Of a stretch of DNA of 64,000 nucleotides, positions 59,301 to 64,000 are shown in pieces. The stretch is from contig NZ_LIVV01000002.1 of NCBI RefSeq assembly GCF_001905825.1, positions 1,182,441-1,246,440 of the forward strand, given 5' to 3'. Source of the stretch: Streptomyces sp. CB02009. Lineage in GTDB: Bacteria > Actinomycetota > Actinomycetes > Streptomycetales > Streptomycetaceae. The notes under the pieces were generated by a model that saw nothing but the letters and a program-made list of their open reading frames with translations, did not search any database and was not told the origin of the DNA. The translations under genes and the position numbers were made by a program. The stretch's first letter is position 1; each line of letters opens with the position of its first letter.

Positions 59301-59705
59301 ATCATGCTCGCGACCGACCACGACCCGCTGCCCTTCTCCGGCCAGACCCTCATCTCCAACAACGCCCTGCACCGCACCGGTGGGGCGTTCTGGAACGAAG
59401 ACCAGGAGTTCGGCGCCATCACCCTCTTCGCGCAGGGCCAGCCCATCCCCGGCGTCACCATCAGGGACACCGACATCCACGACTCGACCTACGACGGCAT
59501 CCAGTTCAAGACGGGTGGCGGCGAGATGCCGGACGTGAAGATCACCAACGTCCGCATCGACAAGTCGGTCAACGGCTCCGGGATCCTCGCGATGAGCGGC
59601 GCCCGCGGCAGCGCGACGCTGACCGGCGTCACCATCACCAACTCGGCCGAGGGCGACGTCCTCGTCGAGCCCGGCTCCCAGTTCGTCGTCAACCGGACCG
59701 GCTGA
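56334..59705 (+). CDS. Secreted GH87-type alpha-1,3-glucanase/mycodextranase, multidomain
   Basis: The ATG at 56334 follows GGAGAGG, giving 1123 residues. Order: signal peptide (about 1-34), two discoidin/F5/8C-type (CBM32-like) domains (about 35-168 and 184-318), two CARDB-like domains (about 325-430 and 436-540), a CBM35/CBM6-like domain starting 'YEAEDARYQG' (about 549-708), and a right-handed beta-helix catalytic domain (about 718-1123). The latter begins 'SITEYGAVPNDGIDDTDALQRAV'. It contains Asp905 in 'YADGIN' and Asp928/Asp929 in 'NTGDDALA', matching the acid triad known for GH87. The family hydrolyses alpha-1,3-glucan (or nigeran). A homologous gene starts 31 bp downstream. Confidence 0.88.
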   Translation: MRGKTLSWRLTIGVLIAGLIAVGLLPVTAYAAAATNLALGRTATASGAHGAYPAGNVTDGGQQSYWEGPAGAFPHWVQVDLGAGTRVDSVVLKLPTTWEARSQTVAVLGSTDGSTFTTLAAPQSRAFDPSASNTVTVGITSTTARYVRVQVTANTGWNAAQLSEVEVYGESGGGPVDPPPTGTNLARNKPIEASSTTQTYVAANANDDSTTSYWESAGLPADLTVKLGANADVTAVVVKLNPAQVWGPRTQAIQVLGREQAASGFTSLKARADYVFTPSTGQNTVTIPVSGRYADLRLTFFSNTGAPGAQVAEFQVVGAAAPGPDLTVTDLTWSPSTPSETDAVTVNATVRNAGTAAAAATTVEVSVEGAVAGSAQVGALAAGASATVPVTVGKRPMGSYTVSAVVDPTDTVPEQDNGNNSRTAATKLVVGQSPGPDLRVTGITSNPTSPAVGSAVTFTVAVQNRGTTTAAATVTRLTAGGTTLNGTTGTIAAGQTVNVPISGSWTATTGGAMLTATADATGTLTETDETNNVFSRSLVVGRGAAVPYTEYEAEDARYQGTLLTADQKRTFGHTNFATESSGRKSVRLNATGEFVEFTSTNPANSIVVRNSVPDAAAGGGADATISLYANDVFVRKLTLSSKHSWLYGSTDDPEGLTNRPGGDARRLFDESHALLAQSYPVGTKFRLQRDAGDSASFYIIDLIDLEQVAPPAAKPANCVSITEYGAVPNDGIDDTDALQRAVTADQNGQIPCVWIPAGQWRQEQKILTDDPLNRGQFNQVGIRDVTIRGAGMWHSQLYTLTPPHEAGGINHPHEGNFGFDIDHNTQISDIAIFGSGAIRGGDGNAEGGVGLNGRFGKDTKISNVWIEHANVGVWAGRDYSNIPELWGPGDGLEFSGMRIRNTYADGINFANGTRNSTVFNSSFRNTGDDALAVWASKYVKDTSVDVGHDNHFRNNTIQLPWRANGIAVYGGYGNTIENNIISDTMNYPGIMLATDHDPLPFSGQTLISNNALHRTGGAFWNEDQEFGAITLFAQGQPIPGVTIRDTDIHDSTYDGIQFKTGGGEMPDVKITNVRIDKSVNGSGILAMSGARGSATLTGVTITNSAEGDVLVEPGSQFVVNRTG

Positions 59706-59736
59706 CCCCGTGCCCATGAATCGAGAGCGAGGACGG

Positions 59737-62700
59737 ATGAGTTTCCACCACTGGAGATCACGGGGCCTGAGCGCCGTGATAGCGACCAGCCTCCTGGCCC
59801 TGGGAGGACCCCTCATGTCCGCCCGGGCGGCGGGCGGCCCCAACATCGCCCTGGGCGACGCCGCCGCGGCGTCCGGATCCCACGCCGAGTACGGCGCCGC
59901 GAACATCACCGACGGCAACCAGGGAACGTACTGGCAGAGCGCCGGCAGCACCCTGCCCCAATGGGTCCAGGTCGACCTCGGCGCCACCACCCGGGTGGAC
60001 GAGGTGGTCCTGAAGCTGCCCGCCGGCTGGGAGAGCCGCAACCAGACGCTGTCCGTCCAGGGCAGCGCCGACGGCACGAGCTTCGCCACCCTCAAGAACT
60101 CCGCCTCCTACACCTTCGCCCCGGGCGCGGCCAACACCGTGACGGTCTCCTTCCCGGCCACCCAGGCCCGGTTCGTACGGGTCGACATCACCGCCAACAC
60201 CGGCTGGCAGGCCGCGCAGCTCTCCGAACTGGAGGTCCACGCGGCCGACGGATCCTCGGCCAACCTGGCGAGCGGCCGCACCCTGACCGCGAGCAGCCAC
60301 ACCGAGGTGTACACGGCGGGCAACGCCAACGACGGCAACCGGGCCACCTACTGGGAGAGCACCAACAACGCCCTCCCGCAGTGGATCCAGGCGGACCTCG
60401 GCTCGTCCGTCCGCGTCGACCGGGTCGTCCTCCGGCTTCCCGACGGATGGGGCGCGCGCAGCCAGACCCTCAAGATCCAGGGCAGCGCCAACGGCACCGC
60501 CTTCACCGATCTGACCGCCGCCCAGGCGTACACCTTCGACGCCGCAGGAGGACGGGCCGCGACGATCACCTTCGACGCGGCCACCACCCGGTACGTCCGG
60601 GTCCTCGTCACGGCGAACTCCGTCCAGCCCGCCGCCCAGCTCTCCGAGCTGGAGGTCTACGGGCCGGCCACGGGCGACACCCAGGCGCCGTCCGCACCCG
60701 CGAACCTCGCCCTCACCCAGCCGGCCACCGATCAGATCCGGCTCACCTGGAACGCCGCCACCGACGACACCGGCGTCACCGGCTACGACGTCTACGCCAA
60801 CGGCACGCTGCTGACCAGCGTCGCCGGCAACGTCACCACTTTCACCGACACCCGGCCGGCGAACCAGACGGTCACCTACCGCGTCCGCGCCAAGGACGCG
60901 GCGGGCAACCAGTCCGCCGACAGCAACGCCGTCACCCGCACCGGTGACACCGGCGACACCCAGGCCCCGACGGCGCCCGCGAACCTCGCGTTCACCGAGC
61001 CCGCCGCCGGCCAGGTCAAGCTGACCTGGAACGCCTCCACGGACAACACCGGCGTCACCGGCTACGACGTGTACGCCAACAACGTCCTCCGGGGCAGCGT
61101 CGCCGGCAACGTCACCACGTACACCGACAGCCAGCCGGCCTCCGCGACCGTCACCTACCGCGTCCGCGCGAAGGACGCGGCGGGCAACCAGTCGACCGAC
61201 AGCAACGCCGTCACCCGCACCGGCAGCGGCGGAGGCGGCTCCAACCTCGCCGTCGGCAAGGAGATCAACGCCTCCTCCGTCGTCCACACCTTCATCGCGG
61301 CCAACGCCAACGACAACAACGTCAGCACCTACTGGGAAGGAGCCGGCGGCAGCTACCCGAACACCCTGACCGTCAAGCTGGGCTCCAACGCCGACGTCAA
61401 CAGCCTCGTCCTCAAGCTCAACCCGGACACGGCCTGGGCGACCCGCAGCCAGACCGTCGAGGTCCTCGGCCGGGAGCAGAGCGCCACCGGCTTCAGCGGC
61501 ATCACGGCGGCGAAGAGCTACACCTTCGACCCGGCGAGCGGCAACACCGTCACCATCCCCGTCACCGCCCGCGTCGCCGACGTCCAGCTGAAGTTCACCG
61601 CCAACACCGGCTCCGCGGCGGGCCAGCTCGCCGAGTTCCAGGTCATCGGCGTCCCCGCCCCCAACCCCGACCTCGAGGTCACCGGCCTCACCACCACGCC
61701 CGCCTCGCCCGTCGAGTCCGACCCGATCACCGTCAGCGCCACCGTCCGCAACAGCGGACCGGCCGCCGCACCGGCCAGCGCCGTCGCGCTGCGCCTCGGC
61801 GGCACGAAGGTCGCCACCGCTCAGGTCGGCGCCCTGGCGGCCGGCGCCCAGACCACGGTCAGCGCCTCCATCGGCGCCCGTGACGCGGGCAGCTACCAGC
61901 TCAGCGCCGTCGCCGACGAGGCGAACGCCGTCATCGAGCAGAACGAGTCCAACAACACCTACACCCGCCCCACCGCCCTGGTGGTCGCGCCGGTGTCCAG
62001 CTCCGACCTGGTGGCCGCCTCGGTGACCACGTCGCCGTCCAGCCCGGCCGCGGGCGACACGGTCACCTTCAAGGTGGCCCTGAAGAACCAGGGCACCGCG
62101 GCGAGCGCCGCGGGCGGCCACGGCGTCACCCTCACCCTGACGGACTCGACGGGCGCCACCGTCAAGACCCTGACGGGCACCCACAACGGAGCCCTCGCAG
62201 CCGGTGCGGGCACCGAGGTGAACCTCGGCCCGTGGACGGCCGTCAACGGTTCCTACACCGTGAGGACGGTCGTCGCCGACGACGCCAACGAACTCCCGGT
62301 CAAGCGCGCCAACAACACCTCCACCCAGCCCCTCTTCGTCGGACGCGGCGCCAACATGCCGTACGACATGTACGAGGCGGAGGACGGCACCGTGGGCGGC
62401 GGAGCCACGGTCGCCGGGCCGAACCGCACCATCGGCGACATCGCCGGCGAGGCCTCCGGCCGCAAGGCCGTCAGCCTGGACGCGACGGGGGAGTACGTCG
62501 AGTTCACCACCCGGCGCTCGACCAACACCCTGGTGACCCGCTTCTCGATCCCGGACTCCGCGGGCGGCGGGGGCATCGACTCCACCATCAACGTGTATGT
62601 CGACGGAGTGTTCAAGAAGTCGCTCCCGCTGACGTCGAAGTACGCCTGGCTGTACGGCGCCGAGGCCGGACCCGGCAACTCCCCGAGCGCGGGCGCACCG

Positions 62701-64000
62701 CGCCACATCTACGACGAGGCGCACCTCCTCCTCGGCGAGACCGTCCCGGCGGGCAGCAGGATCCGGCTCCAGAAGGACGCCGCGAACACCTCCACGTACG
62801 CGATCGACTTCGTGAACCTGGAGCAGGTCGCCCCGGTCGGGAACCCGGACCCGGCCACCTACACCGTGCCGGCCGGCTTCGGGCACCAGGACGTGCAGAA
62901 CGCCCTGGACAAGGTCCGGATGGACACCACCGGCACGCTCGTGGGTGTCTACCTGCCGCCGGGCGACTACCAGACGGCGAGCAAGTTCCAGGTGTACGGG
63001 AAGCCGGTCAAGGTGGTCGGCGCCGGACCGTGGTTCACGACGTTCCACGCGCCGTCGAGCCAGGACAACACCGACATCGGCTTCCGCGCCGAGGCGGCGG
63101 CCAAGGGCTCGCTGTTCAAGGGCTTCGCCTACTTCGGGAACTACACCTCGCGCATCGACGGACCGGGCAAGGTCTTCGACTTCGCGAACGTCACCGACAT
63201 CGTCATCGACGACATCTGGAACGAGCACATGGTGTGCCTCTACTGGGGCGCCAACACCGACCGGATCACCATCAGGAACTCCCGGATCCGGAACATGTTC
63301 GCCGACGGCATCAACATGACCAACGGCTCGACGGACAACCACGTCGTCAACAACGACGCCCGGGCGACCGGTGACGACAGCTTCGCCCTGTTCTCCGCGA
63401 TCGACGCCGGCGGCGCCGACATGAAGAACAACGTCTACGAGAACCTCACCACGACCCTGACCTGGCGGGCGGCGGGCGTGGCCGTCTACGGCGGCTACAA
63501 CAACACCTTCCGCAACATCCACATCGCCGACACGCTCGTCTACGCGGGCATCACCATCTCGTCGCTGGACTTCGGATATCCGATGAACGGCTTCGGGACC
63601 GAGCCCACGACCTTCGAGAACATCTCCATCGTCCGGGCGGGCGGCCACTTCTGGGGCTCCCAGACGTTCCCCGGCATCTGGGTGTTCTCCGCCTCGAAGG
63701 TCTTCCAGGGCATCAGGGTGAGCCATGTGGACATCGTCGACCCCACGTACAGCGGGGTGATGTTCCAGACGAACTACGTGGGCGGTCAGCCACAGTTCCC
63801 CATCAAGGACACCGTGTTCACGGACGTCTCGATCACGGGCGCGCGCAAGAGCGGTGACGCGTTCGACGCCAAGTCCGGGTTCGGTCTGTGGGCCAACGAG
63901 ATGCCCGAGTCGGGTCAGGGGCCCGCCGTGGGGGAGGTGACCTTCAACGGGCTGCGGCTGAGCGGCAACGCGGTGGACATCCGTAACACCACCTCCACCT
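59737..64000 (+). CDS. Second secreted GH87-type multidomain enzyme (3' partial)
   Basis: The ATG at 59737 follows GCGAGGACGG. The frame stays open to the window end (1421 codons seen), so the C-terminus is missing. Order: signal peptide (about 1-32), two F5/8C domains (about 34-168 and 173-308), two nearly identical FN3 domains (about 313-400 and 405-495), a third F5/8C-like domain (about 501-640), two CARDB domains (about 643-745 and 750-865), a CBM35/6-like domain starting 'MYEAEDG' (about 876-1035), and the beta-helix catalytic domain from about 1040. Acid triad: Asp1190 in 'FADGIN' and Asp1213/Asp1214 in 'ATGDDSFAL'. It is a larger paralogue of the upstream enzyme, likely in one operon, 31 bp apart. 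Confidence 0.87.
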   Translation, partial: MSFHHWRSRGLSAVIATSLLALGGPLMSARAAGGPNIALGDAAAASGSHAEYGAANITDGNQGTYWQSAGSTLPQWVQVDLGATTRVDEVVLKLPAGWESRNQTLSVQGSADGTSFATLKNSASYTFAPGAANTVTVSFPATQARFVRVDITANTGWQAAQLSELEVHAADGSSANLASGRTLTASSHTEVYTAGNANDGNRATYWESTNNALPQWIQADLGSSVRVDRVVLRLPDGWGARSQTLKIQGSANGTAFTDLTAAQAYTFDAAGGRAATITFDAATTRYVRVLVTANSVQPAAQLSELEVYGPATGDTQAPSAPANLALTQPATDQIRLTWNAATDDTGVTGYDVYANGTLLTSVAGNVTTFTDTRPANQTVTYRVRAKDAAGNQSADSNAVTRTGDTGDTQAPTAPANLAFTEPAAGQVKLTWNASTDNTGVTGYDVYANNVLRGSVAGNVTTYTDSQPASATVTYRVRAKDAAGNQSTDSNAVTRTGSGGGGSNLAVGKEINASSVVHTFIAANANDNNVSTYWEGAGGSYPNTLTVKLGSNADVNSLVLKLNPDTAWATRSQTVEVLGREQSATGFSGITAAKSYTFDPASGNTVTIPVTARVADVQLKFTANTGSAAGQLAEFQVIGVPAPNPDLEVTGLTTTPASPVESDPITVSATVRNSGPAAAPASAVALRLGGTKVATAQVGALAAGAQTTVSASIGARDAGSYQLSAVADEANAVIEQNESNNTYTRPTALVVAPVSSSDLVAASVTTSPSSPAAGDTVTFKVALKNQGTAASAAGGHGVTLTLTDSTGATVKTLTGTHNGALAAGAGTEVNLGPWTAVNGSYTVRTVVADDANELPVKRANNTSTQPLFVGRGANMPYDMYEAEDGTVGGGATVAGPNRTIGDIAGEASGRKAVSLDATGEYVEFTTRRSTNTLVTRFSIPDSAGGGGIDSTINVYVDGVFKKSLPLTSKYAWLYGAEAGPGNSPSAGAPRHIYDEAHLLLGETVPAGSRIRLQKDAANTSTYAIDFVNLEQVAPVGNPDPATYTVPAGFGHQDVQNALDKVRMDTTGTLVGVYLPPGDYQTASKFQVYGKPVKVVGAGPWFTTFHAPSSQDNTDIGFRAEAAAKGSLFKGFAYFGNYTSRIDGPGKVFDFANVTDIVIDDIWNEHMVCLYWGANTDRITIRNSRIRNMFADGINMTNGSTDNHVVNNDARATGDDSFALFSAIDAGGADMKNNVYENLTTTLTWRAAGVAVYGGYNNTFRNIHIADTLVYAGITISSLDFGYPMNGFGTEPTTFENISIVRAGGHFWGSQTFPGIWVFSASKVFQGIRVSHVDIVDPTYSGVMFQTNYVGGQPQFPIKDTVFTDVSITGARKSGDAFDAKSGFGLWANEMPESGQGPAVGEVTFNGLRLSGNAVDIRNTTST
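60674..61230 (+). repeat. Tandem FN3 duplication inside the second GH87 gene
   Basis: Two roughly 278-bp units (about 60674-60951 and 60952-61230) encode FN3 domains that share almost every residue ('GVTGYDVYAN', 'SVAGNVTT', 'VTYRVRAKDAAGNQS'). They are likely a recent in-frame duplication of a linker domain. Confidence 0.7.

Noticed and set aside
56703..63726. Two very long minus-strand frames opposite the GH87 genes (about 1130 and 1320 codons)
   Set aside because: Val/Gly/Asp/Arg-rich low-information translations antisense to genes with clear signal peptides, domains and catalytic residues. They reflect absence of stop codons in GC-rich DNA.

Overview
The window is about 64 kb of very GC-rich DNA with strong GC bias at codon third positions, GTG starts, apparently leaderless genes, Tat-type and Ala-rich signal peptides, HAAS/PadR, SpoIIE-phosphatase and F420-type families, and many long GC-rich hairpin terminators. 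All of this points to a Streptomyces (or close relative) chromosome, probably an arm or arm-proximal region because secreted hydrolases and regulators dominate. No rRNA, tRNA, CRISPR, phage or insertion sequence was recognised. Both edges cut genes: the 5' edge leaves only the C-terminal part of a CocE/NonD-type hydrolase, and the 3' edge truncates a very large secreted GH87-type enzyme.

Region 1 (1-24.5 kb) is mixed metabolism and signalling. A minus-strand transcript carries a 42-residue Cys-containing leader peptide followed by two translationally coupled flavin (LLM) monooxygenases, probably for sulfur scavenging. Next come a secreted lipase-like hydrolase, a MoxR ATPase / VWA protein / HhH protein / nucleosidase operon, two SpoIIE-type PP2C phosphatases, a divergent thioesterase-HxlR pair, a YihY/BrkB membrane protein, a NUDIX hydrolase, an AMIN-like secreted protein, cyclophilin, an NmrA-like protein, the alternative ribosomal protein L31, a phosphoribosyltransferase-hydrolase fusion, and a LysM-SLT cell-wall lytic enzyme behind a cyclic-di-AMP (ydaO/yuaA) riboswitch.

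Region 2 (24.5-42.4 kb) holds a Tat-exported phospholipase C with a candidate PHO box, a DeoR regulator divergent from a SIS-isomerase/class II aldolase pair with two inverted repeats between them, a LysR-EamA divergent pair, a small membrane protein, a deazaflavin-type nitroreductase, a subtilase, a serine/threonine dehydratase, a GNAT acetyltransferase, a penicillin-binding-type serine hydrolase, and an oxidative-stress block: katG divergent from a Fur-type regulator, then tpx. An inverted repeat lies between the -35 and -10 elements of the predicted katG promoter.

Region 3 (42.4-64 kb) is rich in secreted carbohydrate-active enzymes: an alginate-lyase-family protein, a GH16 beta-glucanase with a CBM13, a GH30-GH3 operon divergent from a LacI repressor, and two tandem multidomain GH87-type alpha-1,3-glucanases or mycodextranases. 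GAPDH, an AraC/GlxA regulator, another secreted hydrolase and a PadR-HAAS pair are interspersed. Together GH16, GH30, GH3 and the two GH87 enzymes would cover beta-1,3-, beta-1,6- and alpha-1,3-glucans, the main glucans of fungal walls. The most coherent reading of 49.7-64 kb is a LacI-controlled fungal-wall (mycolytic) glucan utilisation locus. That reading is inference from family membership and layout; substrates were not tested.
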